Shown here piece by piece: positions 53,102 through 62,908 of a stretch of DNA of 64,000 bases (positions are counted from its first letter, which is position 1; each line of letters starts with the position of its first letter). The stretch lies in assembly GCF_002760245.1 (NCBI RefSeq), contig NZ_ASCA01000007.1, positions 1-64,000 of the forward strand, in the 5' to 3' direction. Under the pieces are notes generated by a model that made no database searches, had not been told where the DNA came from, and worked only from the letters and a program-made list of their open reading frames with translations. Position numbers and translations under genes: made by a program. This stretch comes from Streptococcus suis YS161. Lineage in GTDB: Bacteria; Bacillota; Bacilli; Lactobacillales; Streptococcaceae.

Positions 53102-53176
53102 GACTTTAGACCGATGAAACACGATATAGTCTGAGGTATACTATAGTCAATCCTAAATATTTTTCATAATCTCCTT

Positions 53177-53208
53177 AAAACTCACTAGTCACGCTGGTGA
53201 GTTTTTTT
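53177..53208 (+). terminator. Terminator of the mal operon
   Basis: AAAACTCAC / GTGAGTTTT stem followed by T-run and GTG. Confidence 0.82.
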
Positions 53209-53222
53209 GTGTGACAAAAAAA

Positions 53223-53245
53223 CAACCCAGCATAAAGCTGAGTTG
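53223..53245 (-). terminator. Terminator of nrdI
   Basis: CAACCCAGC / GCTGAGTTG (one G-U pair) with a T7 run on the minus strand. Confidence 0.82.
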
Positions 53246-53252
53246 AGGCTCT

Positions 53253-53705
53253 TTACATCAATTCCATTATCTTCCGACCAATGCGTTCAATGTCATTCTG
53301 CATCCCTCTAAGTTCAAAGGTGTCTATAACAGGAAAATTAAATCGCTCAGCATATTGCTTAGCAGTCAGACAATATTGGTTGTTAAAATTGCGATTGCCT
53401 GAGCCAACGACACCCAGACAGAGCTCTGCATTGGTCCCCAAAGCGATAAAATCTCCAAGAGGATTGGTCAGAATTTCCACATCTCCGTTGTCCACTCCAT
53501 TTCCACCTTCTAAGTAGGTTGGTAAAAAGGCGACAAAGGGTGCATCTAGCTGATAGAAAGGAATATCCTGCTTGACCAAATCTTTAACATGGACCAGTTC
53601 AACCTCCCAGTCAGTTTGAAATTGGAAAAAGGACTTTAGGCGTTTCACAAAACTTTCTGTATTGCCACTCAAACTGATGTAAACCAAATATATTTTCTTC
53701 TTCAT
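53253..53705 (-). CDS. nrdI: Flavodoxin-like NrdI
   Basis: A 150-aa flavodoxin-like protein with the FMN-binding start [31 protein letters not shown] and [15 protein letters not shown], all NrdI hallmarks. NrdI supplies the oxidant for assembling the dimanganese-tyrosyl radical in class Ib NrdF. It stands alone here, without nrdE/nrdF/nrdH beside it. The promoter has two NrdR boxes exactly 31 bp apart. Confidence 0.93.
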   Translation of the reverse strand: MKKKIYLVYISLSGNTESFVKRLKSFFQFQTDWEVELVHVKDLVKQDIPFYQLDAPFVAFLPTYLEGGNGVDNGDVEILTNPLGDFIALGTNAELCLGVVGSGNRNFNNQYCLTAKQYAERFNFPVIDTFELRGMQNDIERIGRKIMELM

Positions 53706-53726
53706 ACATTTCCTCTTTATATAAAA

Positions 53727-53780
53727 ACACTACATGTAGATTGTAAATACTATTTTACTCCTACATGTAGTGTTTGTCAA
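53727..53780 (-). promoter_or_regulatory. nrdI promoter with two NrdR boxes
   Basis: Minus strand TTGACA (53775-53780), 17 bp, TAAAAT (53752-53757). Two NrdR-type boxes with identical CTACATGTAG cores lie at 53727-53742 and 53758-53773, 31 bp apart, the canonical three-turn spacing. One box fills the -35/-10 spacer, so NrdR binding would block transcription. Confidence 0.85.
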
Positions 53781-54713
53781 TCAGTCACTTTCCACAAACC
53801 GACCAATAATATTGACGTTGTCAGCTACCGATACAAAGGCTTTGGAGTCTGCCTTTTTCATAATATGCTTGAAATCATTGAACTCTGCACGAGTGATGAT
53901 GGTAATGAGAATCGTCTTTTGCTCATGGTTATAAGCACCCTCAGCACCGTTGATAATGGTCACACCGCGATTGAGCTTCTTATGGATTTTCTTAATGACT
54001 CGTTCAGGATGATTGGTAATAATCATGGCCTGCATCCGTTTTTGTTTCACGAAAATCGCATCTGTCATGCGACTGGAGATAAACAGCGCAACCATTGAAT
54101 ACAGGGCATATTGCCAGCCAAAGGTCATCCCTGCAATCAACATAATCATAATGTTGACAATCAAGGAAATGGAGCCAACTTGACGTCCCGTCTTCTTGCG
54201 AATAATAATAGAGACAATATCAGTACCACCACTGGATACATTGTTCCGAAGCGCAAAGCCAATCCCAGTTCCCAGCATGAGACCACCGAAAATAGCATTG
54301 ACTAACGGATCCGTCGTCAGGGTAACTGGCGGCATAAATTGGATAAAGAAAGAACTGAAGGATACCGTAATAAAGGTAAAGATAGTAAATTTATAACCAA
54401 TTTTATACCAGGCTAAGATAAGCAAGGGGATGTTCAGACCGTAGTAGACCACCGCAATCGGTACATTCCAACCAGCGTAAGAAGCTGCCAGAGCAGAAAC
54501 AATTTGTGCAAGACCAGTAACTCCAGACGAATAGACATTCCCTGGTCTAAAGAAAAAATTGACTGCAATACTAGATAGGAGTCCATAAATAATGGACCCC
54601 GATATCCGTTCAGCATATTTTTCCCGAGAAATTCCCAAAATGACCGACCAAAACTTATTCTTTCTGGCCTTTCTTAAAAAGCGTACACGCTGTTTTCTGA
54701 AAAATTTATTCAT
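53781..54713 (-). CDS. YitT family membrane protein
   Basis: A 310-aa protein. Five or six helices (about 30-205, with [20 protein letters not shown] and [20 protein letters not shown]) followed by a cytoplasmic DUF2179 domain (about 215-310, [21 protein letters not shown]). This is the YitT/DUF161 family; function unproven. ATG 54713 overlaps the aspS end (GAAAATGAATAA), so translation is coupled to aspS. Confidence 0.88.
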   Translation of the reverse strand: MNKFFRKQRVRFLRKARKNKFWSVILGISREKYAERISGSIIYGLLSSIAVNFFFRPGNVYSSGVTGLAQIVSALAASYAGWNVPIAVVYYGLNIPLLILAWYKIGYKFTIFTFITVSFSSFFIQFMPPVTLTTDPLVNAIFGGLMLGTGIGFALRNNVSSGGTDIVSIIIRKKTGRQVGSISLIVNIMIMLIAGMTFGWQYALYSMVALFISSRMTDAIFVKQKRMQAMIITNHPERVIKKIHKKLNRGVTIINGAEGAYNHEQKTILITIITRAEFNDFKHIMKKADSKAFVSVADNVNIIGRFVESD

Positions 54714-56457
54714 TTTCAAGTGTAATGTCTAAAGCCAATTCCTCTAATTGAGCTGATGCAACCGTACTTGGTGCCTGTGTCATCGGATCAGATGCCTTGT
54801 TATTCTTCGGAAAGGCGATAACTTCACGAATGTTGTCTTCACCAGCCAATAACATGACAAAACGGTCTAAACCAATAGCCAAGCCTCCGTGTGGTGGGAA
54901 GCCGTAGTCCATAGCTTCAAGCAAGAAACCAAACTGCTCATGCGCATCTTCAGCTGAGAAACCAAGAGCCTTGAACATCCGTTCTTGCATGTCTTTTTGG
55001 TTGATACGAAGGCTACCGCCACCCAATTCATAACCATTCAAAACAATATCGTAGGCAACTGCACGCACTTGCGCCAAATCACCATCCAAATGGTGAGCTG
55101 TTTCTTCCGTTGGCAAGGTGAATGGGTGGTGGGCACTCATGTAGCGACCTTCTTCTTCCGACCACTCAAACATTGGCCAGTCTACAATCCAGAGGAAGTT
55201 GAATTTGCTTTCGTCAATCAAACCTTGCTCTTTTGCTAAGCGGTTACGCAAAGCTCCCAGGGTATTGTTGGTTACTTCCAATTCATCTGCCACAAAGAGG
55301 ACCAGGTCCTTATCTTCAAGTTGTAAACTTGTTGTCAAGTTTTCTGTAATGTCTGTCAAGAACTTAGCAACTGGGCCCGCTAATTCTCCCTTATCAACCT
55401 TAACCCAAGCAAGTCCCTTGGCACCAAATTGTTTGGCGTATTCTGTTAATTTGTCAATGTCTTTACGTGAGTAGCTATCCGCCGCACCCTTGACTACAAT
55501 TGCTTTGACAACTGGTGCTTCTGAGAAGACCTTAAAGTCAACTTCCTTGACAAGTTCTGTCAAGTCTTGCAAAAGCATCTCAAAACGAGTATCTGGTTTA
55601 TCTGAACCATAGAAGTTCATAGCATGGTCATAGGCCATACGAGGGAATGGCAAGGTCACATCGATTCCTTTGGTATCTTTCAAGACCTTAGCAATCAAGC
55701 CTTCTACGATGTCTTGGATTTCAACTTCATTCAAGAATGAGGTTTCTAAGTCCACCTGTGTAAACTCAGGTTGACGGTCCCCACGCAAGTCCTCATCACG
55801 GAAACACTTAACGATTTGGTAGTAACGGTCAAAACCAGCATTCATCAAAAGCTGCTTAGTAATCTGTGGACTTTGTGGCAGGGCATAGAAATGACCTTTG
55901 GACACACGAGATGGTACCAAGTAGTCGCGTGCACCTTCTGGTGTTGACTTAGTCAACATTGGCGTCTCCACATCAATAAATTCCAAGTCATCCAGATAAT
56001 TGCGAATGCTGTGGGTTACAGCTGCACGTAATTTGAAGTTGTTGAGCATTTCTGGACGGCGAAGATCCAAATAACGGTAACGAAGACGGGTATCATCGCT
56101 GGCTTCAATGCCATCTTTGATTTCAAACGGAGTTGTCTTAGCCGTGTTCAACACTGTCAAGCTGGTTACTTGCAGTTCAACAGCTCCTGTCGGGATATTG
56201 TCGTTAGCTTGCTCACGCTCCACAACCGTTCCTGTTACTTCGATAACAAACTCGGAACGAAGACTCTCCGCTTTTGCCATCACTTCAGCTTCAACTGACT
56301 CAGGGTTAATCACCAATTGCATAATGCCTTCACGGTCACGCAAGTCAATGAAAATCAGACCACCCAAGTCACGACGACGGCCAACCCAACCTTTCAAAGT
56401 AATTTCCTGTCCGACATGTTCTTTACGAACACGTCCAGCGTACATAGAACGTTTCAT
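54706..56457 (-). CDS. aspS: Aspartyl-tRNA synthetase
   Basis: A 583-aa class II synthetase of the bacterial type. N-terminal OB-fold ([20 protein letters not shown]), motif 1 [20 protein letters not shown], motif 2 [18 protein letters not shown], the GAD insertion domain (about 290-420) and motif 3 [20 protein letters not shown]. Some bacterial AspRS of this type also charge tRNA-Asn; the sequence does not decide. Normal length. No T-box seen upstream. Confidence 0.97.
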   Translation of the reverse strand: MKRSMYAGRVRKEHVGQEITLKGWVGRRRDLGGLIFIDLRDREGIMQLVINPESVEAEVMAKAESLRSEFVIEVTGTVVEREQANDNIPTGAVELQVTSLTVLNTAKTTPFEIKDGIEASDDTRLRYRYLDLRRPEMLNNFKLRAAVTHSIRNYLDDLEFIDVETPMLTKSTPEGARDYLVPSRVSKGHFYALPQSPQITKQLLMNAGFDRYYQIVKCFRDEDLRGDRQPEFTQVDLETSFLNEVEIQDIVEGLIAKVLKDTKGIDVTLPFPRMAYDHAMNFYGSDKPDTRFEMLLQDLTELVKEVDFKVFSEAPVVKAIVVKGAADSYSRKDIDKLTEYAKQFGAKGLAWVKVDKGELAGPVAKFLTDITENLTTSLQLEDKDLVLFVADELEVTNNTLGALRNRLAKEQGLIDESKFNFLWIVDWPMFEWSEEEGRYMSAHHPFTLPTEETAHHLDGDLAQVRAVAYDIVLNGYELGGGSLRINQKDMQERMFKALGFSAEDAHEQFGFLLEAMDYGFPPHGGLAIGLDRFVMLLAGEDNIREVIAFPKNNKASDPMTQAPSTVASAQLEELALDITLENE

Positions 56458-56670
56458 TTTCTTCCTCTTTTACTGATTTTATACCTATTCATTCTACCAT
56501 AAAATGGCTGATTTTTGGGGGAAATTGCCGAGAAAAATCTAAGAAACTGTATTCACCGTCCAGCAGACCTATCTTAGACTTTTTATTCAGATACTCAGCC
56601 TTATTTTTTCTAAAAATACAGGCCGTATTCCTTCAAAAAACGATCTCTTATATGACATTACTTGTGAAAA

Positions 56671-56694
56671 AAACCAGCCTTAAACGACTGGTTT
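56671..56694 (-). terminator. Terminator overlapping the acetyltransferase stop codon
   Basis: AAACCAG (56671-56677) pairs with CTGGTTT (56688-56694), followed on the minus strand by T7. Confidence 0.75.
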
Positions 56695-57132
56695 AGTATA
56701 AAGCATATCTAAATGAGGAATACCGTCCTCTAAATAGACTTCTGAAACTGGCTCAAAACCTAACGAACTATAGAACTTTTCTAAATGGGCTTGGGCACCG
56801 ATTTTAATCTGACTTTCTTTCCATTCGTTTGTAATAAAGTGAATTGCCTGCCCCATCATTGGTCGACCTAAACCTTTGCCACGATGACTTGACTTGATGA
56901 CCACACGACCGATGGAAACTTCATCATAACTTAGACCAGCTGGCAAGATTCTCAAGTAAGCCACTAACTCTCCTTCATCAGTTCCCAAAAGATGAAGACA
57001 GTTTGGATCCTTTCCATCAACTTCAGGATAGGGACAGGCCTGTTCAACAACAAAGACATCAACTCTCAGTGTCAAGATACCGTAAAGTTCCTGTAAACTT
57101 AATTGGTCAAATGCTTTTATTTCCCACTGCAT
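56680..57132 (-). CDS. ElaA-like GNAT acetyltransferase
   Basis: A 150-aa acetyltransferase beginning MQWEIKAFDQLSLQELYGIL, then TLRVDVFVVEQACPYPEVDG, the ElaA signature. The acetyl-CoA loop VIKSSHRGKGLGRPMMG and AQAHLEKFYSSLGFEPVSE follow. Substrate unknown. Its ATG lies 9 bp after the aldo/keto reductase stop, in one transcript. Confidence 0.88.
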   Translation of the reverse strand: MQWEIKAFDQLSLQELYGILTLRVDVFVVEQACPYPEVDGKDPNCLHLLGTDEGELVAYLRILPAGLSYDEVSIGRVVIKSSHRGKGLGRPMMGQAIHFITNEWKESQIKIGAQAHLEKFYSSLGFEPVSEVYLEDGIPHLDMLYTKPVV

Positions 57133-57141
57133 AGCTTCCTC

Positions 57142-58053
57142 CTAGGGCAAGATGTTGCCTGCACTTTTATATATTTCGTACCATTCTGGCCGAGTCAAGG
57201 TAATCTGACTAGCTTGTGCAATCTTGATCAAACGATCTGGATTCATGGACCCAACAATGGTTTGAATCTTTGCTGGATGACGCAAAATCCAAGCTACGAC
57301 AATTGTTTCATGTGAAACATTGTATCGCTCTGCTATTTCCCCAATGGTCTGGTTTAAAAGAGCATAATCTGGATGGTTGGCAAAAATACCTCGTTGCAAA
57401 TCAATCAAGAAAGGAGACCAGGCTTGGATAGTGATTTTTTTAAGCTGGCAATAATCAATCAGCCCACCATCACGCATAGTCGCAGCATCATCTTTCATAT
57501 TGACATGTAATCCAGCATCAATCAAAAGCGTGTGAGCAGGAGATAGCTGCAATTGATTAACTGCAAGCGGTTGATTGATATAGGATTGCAATAACTCCAT
57601 TTGGTAAATATTCTGGTTGCTGACGCCAAAATGATGAACCTTCCCTGTTTTTTTCAAGAGATAAAAGGCTTCTGCCACTTCCTCTGCTTCCATTAAAGCA
57701 TCTGGTCTATGCAAGGCGAGAACATCCAAATAATCTGTATCCAAACGCTTCAAAATCCCATCTACAGATTCCAAAATATAGTCTTTTGAGAAATCAAAAT
57801 AGCCTTTACGAATGCCACATTTTGATTGGAGAAGCATGTCCTCACGTTTCAATCCTGCCAATTTTGCTCCCTGAGCAAAACGGATTTCTGACTCACCACC
57901 ACCATAAATATCTGCATGATCGAAAAAGTTGATTCCCTGCCCAACGACTGTATCTAACACTTTAGCAGTTTCCTGCTCTGTCAAACTAGCCATTCGCATA
58001 CAGCCTAAAGCAATTCGAGGAACCTGTAAACCTGTCTGTCCTAATTCTTGCAT
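57142..58053 (-). CDS. Aldo/keto reductase (YdhF-like)
   Basis: A 303-aa NADPH-dependent oxidoreductase with a TIM-barrel fold. GINFFDHADIYGGGESE holds the catalytic Asp/Tyr, LLQSKCGI the Lys, and LDVLALHRPDAL the His. GVSNQNIYQ and the C-terminal IVGSMNPDRL cofactor loop follow. Closest in layout to the YdhF-type group. ATG 58053 has AAGGAG upstream; the longer frame to 58164 is rejected. Physiological substrate unknown. Confidence 0.9.
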   Translation of the reverse strand: MQELGQTGLQVPRIALGCMRMASLTEQETAKVLDTVVGQGINFFDHADIYGGGESEIRFAQGAKLAGLKREDMLLQSKCGIRKGYFDFSKDYILESVDGILKRLDTDYLDVLALHRPDALMEAEEVAEAFYLLKKTGKVHHFGVSNQNIYQMELLQSYINQPLAVNQLQLSPAHTLLIDAGLHVNMKDDAATMRDGGLIDYCQLKKITIQAWSPFLIDLQRGIFANHPDYALLNQTIGEIAERYNVSHETIVVAWILRHPAKIQTIVGSMNPDRLIKIAQASQITLTRPEWYEIYKSAGNILP

Positions 58054-58120
58054 ATGTCTTCTCCTTGTAAGCGTTTTTCTTCTATTCATTATAACAGAAA
58101 AACTCAGCCGAAACTGAGTT

Positions 58121-59134
58121 TTAGTTAAAACCATAAATTCTTTTCGCGATTTTATAGACAGCATTGGAAATTTTTCGGCCTGGATACCCGTATAGGTTAG
58201 TTAATTGCCCGAGTAACCCTTTTCGAACGATTTTAAAGAGAGCTGGATTGTTATCACGAATATAGTGCCATAATTCCTGCTTTTTCATCATATGCTCAGC
58301 TGTTCCAGCACGATTGAGAAGGGCACAGGAGATAATGGTCGTAATTTCCACGTGATTGAGCAAATAACTTCGTAAATCAGGATTATCAATCGCCTCCAAG
58401 TCTAAATTATCCACTAAGATCCGATTAACTTTTAACTGCTGGTCAATGCGCTTAATCATGACGGATTCATTGACAGACTGGTCATTTCGCCCAATAAAGT
58501 AACGATAAAAATCTACTGGCAGATAGTACATGGTTTTCACAGCCTGTAAAGGGGTAAACACGAAAATATTATCCACATAGAAAGTATGCTCTGGTAGAAC
58601 GAGACCAACCTCACGCAATAAATCTGTCCTGTAAATCAAGGAATGCATCATCATGTATTGACCCTTGGAAAAGGCACCCACATCCTCCCAACCGAAGATA
58701 CGGTTCTCAGGTAGAGTGGATTGATAAGACATGGATTTTTTACGAGATTGCCCCTCTTTTTCATAAACAAAATTGGAAATGAAGGCATCAACTGGCGTAT
58801 TTTCGTCTTCCAATGCCTGCAAACTCTCTAGGATCTTCAAATAGGCTCTGGTATCAACCCAGTCATCTGAATCTACAACTTTAAAGTACTTCCCCTTGGC
58901 CTCACGTATCCCTGTATTAACAGCTCCGCCATGGCCCTTATTGTCCTGATAGATGGCACGTACGTTTGAAAATTGATTCTCTAGTCCCTCTGCGATTTCC
59001 TGAGTCCGATCGGTCGAACCATCGTTGATAATCAGAATTTCAACCTTGTCACCACCCATTACAAGGGAATGAACACAGTAATGAAGGTAAGCATCCGAAT
59101 TATAACTCGGAATGGCAATACTTACTAAGGTCAT
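58121..59134 (-). CDS. Family 2 glycosyltransferase
   Basis: A 337-aa GT-A enzyme. VSIAIPSYNSDAYLHYCVHS, EILIINDGSTDRTQEIAE and the metal-binding DSDDW (about 92-96) show an inverting GT2 that uses a nucleotide sugar. No membrane helix is evident. ATG 59134 follows GGAGAGAAAG. It stands alone, not in a capsule locus; the acceptor (teichoic acid, glycolipid or polysaccharide) is unknown. Confidence 0.9.
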   Translation of the reverse strand: MTLVSIAIPSYNSDAYLHYCVHSLVMGGDKVEILIINDGSTDRTQEIAEGLENQFSNVRAIYQDNKGHGGAVNTGIREAKGKYFKVVDSDDWVDTRAYLKILESLQALEDENTPVDAFISNFVYEKEGQSRKKSMSYQSTLPENRIFGWEDVGAFSKGQYMMMHSLIYRTDLLREVGLVLPEHTFYVDNIFVFTPLQAVKTMYYLPVDFYRYFIGRNDQSVNESVMIKRIDQQLKVNRILVDNLDLEAIDNPDLRSYLLNHVEITTIISCALLNRAGTAEHMMKKQELWHYIRDNNPALFKIVRKGLLGQLTNLYGYPGRKISNAVYKIAKRIYGFN

Positions 59135-59245
59135 CTTTCTCTCCATTTGACACAATTTGTTACTATTTTATCACATTTTCAGGAAAGTTGCTGAGCATTT
59201 TTATTTGTAAAAACAGACCTACTCAGACAGTTACTAAGGCATAGC

Positions 59246-59297
59246 TTATTCACAACCTGTGGAAAAGTTGTGGATTTCTTCAATAATCTGTGGAAAA
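59246..59297. promoter_or_regulatory. Cluster of DnaA-box-like sites
   Basis: Within 52 bp: TTATTCACA (59246-59254), TGTGGAAAA (59258-59266), TGTGGATTT (59269-59277) and TGTGGAAAA (59289-59297). The last three are TTTTCCACA/AAATCCACA on the minus strand. Each is one or two mismatches from TTATCCACA. DnaA binding is inferred. Confidence 0.5.
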
Positions 59298-60662
59298 CTA
59301 TTGGACAAAATCTTTTTCTGTTTTAATCTCTAGTTTTTCCACATCTCGACCTTGACTCCGTTTTATAATCACATCAAGATAATCAGCCAAGAAACTTCTC
59401 GGTGATGCTGCTTGCAAGGTCTGATAGGCTTGGCTAGGAAATACCATCTCTTCAAGCCAAGTCTGATCCAATTTTTCTCCTGAAAAATAAGCACGATTGG
59501 CTGGCATGATAAATTGTGAAATTGCATCTGCCGTCTCGCCATCATACCAACGTTCATCGTTCAACACATTGTGGACCATGATGTCACTGGTATTGTCAAA
59601 GACGGTTTGTAAGTACTTTACGTGATCCTGCAAATTTGGATCACTAGGTTGGTGTTTTTCTGTCCACGAAGCCATATCAAGTTGAGTTTTTTGATAGCGA
59701 ATGCTTGTATCATCAAGGCTCAATTGGCCGATAACAGCTGGGTAAATAGAAAATGCTCCATTGACCACTTCAGTATAGTTAACTTGTCCCAAGTCTTCCT
59801 TAACAATATTCTGAGAATGAGTGTGGCCTGAAAAACCAAATTGAATGCCATATTGATTGAACAAGGCCTTCAAATCGGCAGCATTATCCAAAGTATAGCC
59901 TTTTGAGAGCATGGCATGCTGTTGCAAGACATTGTGATGAACAACAGGTATCAAGCTCACTCCAGCTTCCTTGGCTGCCTGAAGCTGTACATCTATCCAA
60001 TCCAAGGTCTCTTTTTTGATACGTCCATTTGTTGGAGGAGCTCCTTTACCGTAGCCGTCAGAGTAGATGTTACTGTCTATCATCAGAAACCAAGCATTGG
60101 AAAACGGCTTAGCCAGATAGCTCAATGAAGCTTTATCACGACTGCTAGCTTGTTGATAACCATGATCGTCAAATATATCTGAAAATTGCTGAGCGGTGAC
60201 CTGATCCGTCCCTATCTGCTGGTCTCCTTTAAAGGCCCTAGCCCAACCACTGGCAATATCATGGTTGCCAGGAATGACCAGAACCTCCGTTCCTTTTTCT
60301 TCAATCTGGGTAAAATACTGCGCCAATTCAACCATGCTCTGCTTTTCACCATTGAGAGTCAAATCCCCACTGACTAGTAACAAGGACGGTTGCTCACGCT
60401 CAACCTGCTCAACCAAGGCCTCCATCCGCTCATTTCCATAACGTAAATCCTTGCCAGCAGCTGTTTTTTCGATATAGGATAAAGCCTCTCCATCATCAAA
60501 TAAATCCTGTGACAAATAATGCAAATCTGTGATAATCCAAATTTTATCTTGGTCTCTTAGTTCAGCCTCGACATAGGATTGCTGATGCTGGCAAGCAATA
60601 GCAGACCAAATCAAAACAATGGCTGCAATAGCTCCTAGCAATAATACTATTTTCTTCTTCAT
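59298..60662 (-). CDS. Membrane-anchored metallophosphoesterase
   Basis: A 454-aa protein with an N-terminal export/anchor helix (MKKKIVLLLGAIAAIVLIWS, then AIAC, a possible lipobox). The calcineurin-like phosphoesterase domain has ITDLHYLS, VSGDLTLNGEK, VIPGNHDI and GFSGHTHSQN, the dinuclear metal-site motifs. The C-terminal 130 residues form an extra domain. It acts outside the membrane on an unknown phosphoester. The stop coincides with the end of the DnaA-box-like cluster. Own terminator-bounded unit. Confidence 0.85.
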   Translation of the reverse strand: MKKKIVLLLGAIAAIVLIWSAIACQHQQSYVEAELRDQDKIWIITDLHYLSQDLFDDGEALSYIEKTAAGKDLRYGNERMEALVEQVEREQPSLLLVSGDLTLNGEKQSMVELAQYFTQIEEKGTEVLVIPGNHDIASGWARAFKGDQQIGTDQVTAQQFSDIFDDHGYQQASSRDKASLSYLAKPFSNAWFLMIDSNIYSDGYGKGAPPTNGRIKKETLDWIDVQLQAAKEAGVSLIPVVHHNVLQQHAMLSKGYTLDNAADLKALFNQYGIQFGFSGHTHSQNIVKEDLGQVNYTEVVNGAFSIYPAVIGQLSLDDTSIRYQKTQLDMASWTEKHQPSDPNLQDHVKYLQTVFDNTSDIMVHNVLNDERWYDGETADAISQFIMPANRAYFSGEKLDQTWLEEMVFPSQAYQTLQAASPRSFLADYLDVIIKRSQGRDVEKLEIKTEKDFVQ

Positions 60663-60702
60663 ACCTTAAAAGTATATCATCTTAGATGAATGGCTACAAT
60701 AC

Positions 60703-60734
60703 AAAAAGAGGAGCTAGACTGTAGCCAACCCCTC
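60703..60734 (-). terminator. Terminator of the exported flavoprotein gene
   Basis: Imperfect stem GAGG...TAGC-CCTC region on the minus strand (GCTA/TAGC core, GAGG/CCTC base) followed by TTTTTG, 10 nt after the stop. Confidence 0.65.
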
Positions 60735-60744
60735 ATATTAAAAT

Positions 60745-62259
60745 TTATTTCTTAGCAAATCCAGCTGCTTGTTCACCAGCCTGACGACCAAATACGATGA
60801 TGTCTGCTACAGCATTACCACCAATACGGTTTTGACCATGAACACCACCAGTTACTTCACCAGCAGCATAAAGACCAGAAATTGCTGAACCATCTGTTTT
60901 CAATACTTCAGTATTGGTATTGATTTTCACACCACCCATTGTATGGTGAACACCAGGTGCAACTTTAATGGCATGGTAAGAACCAGTATTCAAAGCATGG
61001 TCCATACCTGATGTACGACCAAATGCCGCATCATTCTTATCTGCTACAGCCTTGTTCCAAGTATCAAGTGTCGTTTGAAGTGTATCCGCAGGTAGGTCAA
61101 TTTCCTTAGCCAAATCTGCAAGTGTAGCACCCGTTTTTACAAGACCTTTTTCTTCGTATTGAGCAATAGCTTTCACACGATCTTTCAAGGCATCATCAAA
61201 GATAACATAAGCATAGTTTGGCTCTAAGCTATTGATAGCCGCAGAAACTTTATCACGAGTTTCCAATTCGTTAACAAAACGCTCACCTTTTGAATTGACA
61301 AGGATAGCACCCTCACCACGAACAGCTTCCGTAATCAAGTAAGAAGTTTCTTGCTCAACAGTTGGGTGAATTTGGATTTGTTCCATATCAACAGTCGCAG
61401 CACCTTCTGATTCGGCAAGTACAATACCATCACCTGTTGAACCTTCTTGGTTAGTAGTGACATAACCTTCAAGTGCTGGATTGAATTTAGCAACCATATC
61501 TAAGTCCGCACCGAAACCACCTGTAGCCAATACAACTGCTTTTGCAGAAACTTTCTTCGTTTCACCAGCAATCTTCACTTCAACACCTGTTACAACTCCA
61601 TCTTTATCTTGAAGTTTCGTAACATCTGCATTTACAAAAATTGGTACTTCACGTTCAACAAGATTGTGGTAAAGACCATTTACTAAGTAGCCACCAACAG
61701 CTGAACCATCTGCTGGACGGTGGGTACGTTTCTCACTCATACCACCAGTTGTAGTTAGATTGCTAAGAGTGATCCCCATTCCATCCAACCAGTCAATTGC
61801 ACTAGCAGAATGATCTACAAGATAACGAAGTAGTTCAGGATCGTTTGTACCCTTACCACCTTTAAGGGTTTCTTCGTAGAATTTATCGTTTGTATCAGCA
61901 ATACCTTCTGCTTCTTGGAATTTAGTCTGTGAAGCATTCATACCAGCTGATGATTTAGCCGTATTACCACCGATAACAGGCATTTTCTCCAAGAGAGCAA
62001 CACTAGCACCAGCGTCTTTAGCTGAAATAGCTGCCGACATACCTGCACCACCAGAACCAACGACGATAACATCATAGCTATCTTTCAACTCAGATGGATC
62101 TGTATAAACTTTCTCAGATGCACCTGAAACAGCTTCTTCTGAAGAAGATGAAGTTGAAGATGAGGATGTCGCTGTATTCTCAGACTTACCCCCACACGCT
62201 ACTAAAAACACCACAGCAAGTAGACTCATTAGTAAGCCTAACCAAGCTTTCTTTTTCAT
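60745..62259 (-). CDS. Exported FAD-dependent fumarate reductase-like lipoprotein
   Basis: A 504-aa lipoprotein flavoenzyme. Lipobox FLVAC (Cys22), a Ser-rich linker (about 28-50), FAD-binding DVIVVGSGGAGMSAAISAKD and LLEKMPVIGGNTAKSSAGMN, THRPADGSAVGGYL and the C-terminal GLYAAGEVTGGVHGQNRIGG. This is the soluble fumarate reductase/flavocytochrome c family (FAD_binding_2). No FMN-binding domain or heme motif is present, so electrons must come from another carrier. ATG 62259 has GGAGG upstream. Substrate (fumarate, urocanate or similar) is not decided by sequence. Confidence 0.87.
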   Translation of the reverse strand: MKKKAWLGLLMSLLAVVFLVACGGKSENTATSSSSTSSSSEEAVSGASEKVYTDPSELKDSYDVIVVGSGGAGMSAAISAKDAGASVALLEKMPVIGGNTAKSSAGMNASQTKFQEAEGIADTNDKFYEETLKGGKGTNDPELLRYLVDHSASAIDWLDGMGITLSNLTTTGGMSEKRTHRPADGSAVGGYLVNGLYHNLVEREVPIFVNADVTKLQDKDGVVTGVEVKIAGETKKVSAKAVVLATGGFGADLDMVAKFNPALEGYVTTNQEGSTGDGIVLAESEGAATVDMEQIQIHPTVEQETSYLITEAVRGEGAILVNSKGERFVNELETRDKVSAAINSLEPNYAYVIFDDALKDRVKAIAQYEEKGLVKTGATLADLAKEIDLPADTLQTTLDTWNKAVADKNDAAFGRTSGMDHALNTGSYHAIKVAPGVHHTMGGVKINTNTEVLKTDGSAISGLYAAGEVTGGVHGQNRIGGNAVADIIVFGRQAGEQAAGFAKK

Positions 62260-62393
62260 GATAAACCTCCAATTTTTATCCGATATTAGTATTATATAAG
62301 ATTGTGAAATGTTTTTCAATCTGTTTTGCAATATTTTTCACAAATATGAACAAAAAAATGTATGATATTCGCTTCATACATTCTTAGAACTAT

Positions 62394-62843
62394 TTACTGC
62401 CCTTGAAGAGCTAGAAAATTCTCTATTTCAGATAGCGTTGCTTGACTCCCTTTACGAAGTATTCCAGATAATTTACCTGATTTATAGTAGGTTAAGCTAG
62501 GAACCGTAGCAAGACCTTGACTCTGTCGAAATTGTTGTATTTTTCCATTCGGATCCGACTCGCTATCTAAATAGTAGATAGTCGCATGTGATTGCTCTAC
62601 TGCCTCTGTTAATTTAGGAACGAAGTCACGACAATAAGGACATGTCTCACGACCTATGTATAATATAAATTCTTCCTCGTCTTGGATTTTTTGCTCCACT
62701 TCATCTATCGAAATAGCCTGATAACTCTTTACAGCCTTCACGTAGTCTGATTCATTTGGTACAGCCGCTGATTGAGATAAAAAGAATGCCCCACCTACGA
62801 CCAAAATAGCTAATAGCACTAGCAAAAAATACTTACGCCACAT
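62394..62843 (-). CDS. Membrane-anchored thioredoxin-like protein (PedC/BrcD-like)
   Basis: A 149-aa protein with an N-terminal anchor helix (KYFLLVLLAILVVGGAFFL) and a thioredoxin fold with the CPYC active site (Cys68, Cys71) in LYIGRETCPYCRDFVPKL and the cis-Pro region ATVPSLTYY. It resembles bacteriocin transport accessory proteins of the PedC/BrcD type, which help form disulfides outside the cell, but no bacteriocin gene is adjacent. Upstream of the exported flavoprotein on the same strand. Confidence 0.85.
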   Translation of the reverse strand: MWRKYFLLVLLAILVVGGAFFLSQSAAVPNESDYVKAVKSYQAISIDEVEQKIQDEEEFILYIGRETCPYCRDFVPKLTEAVEQSHATIYYLDSESDPNGKIQQFRQSQGLATVPSLTYYKSGKLSGILRKGSQATLSEIENFLALQGQ

Positions 62844-62865
62844 AATCCCTCCTCAAATACAGACA

Positions 62866-62890
62866 AAAAGCCCTTGTAAATAGGGCTTTT
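62866..62890 (-). terminator. Terminator of rpsD
   Basis: AAAAGCCCT / AGGGCTTTT perfect 9-bp stem followed by T-rich sequence on the minus strand. Confidence 0.85.
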
Positions 62891-62908
62891 AAAATATCTA
62901 TACAAATC

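Noticed and set aside
56458-56679. Possible T-box leader before aspS
   Set aside because: No T-box core (GGTGG...CCGCG-like) or specifier-stem layout is seen; only a weak hairpin (TCTAAG...CTTAGA) is present.
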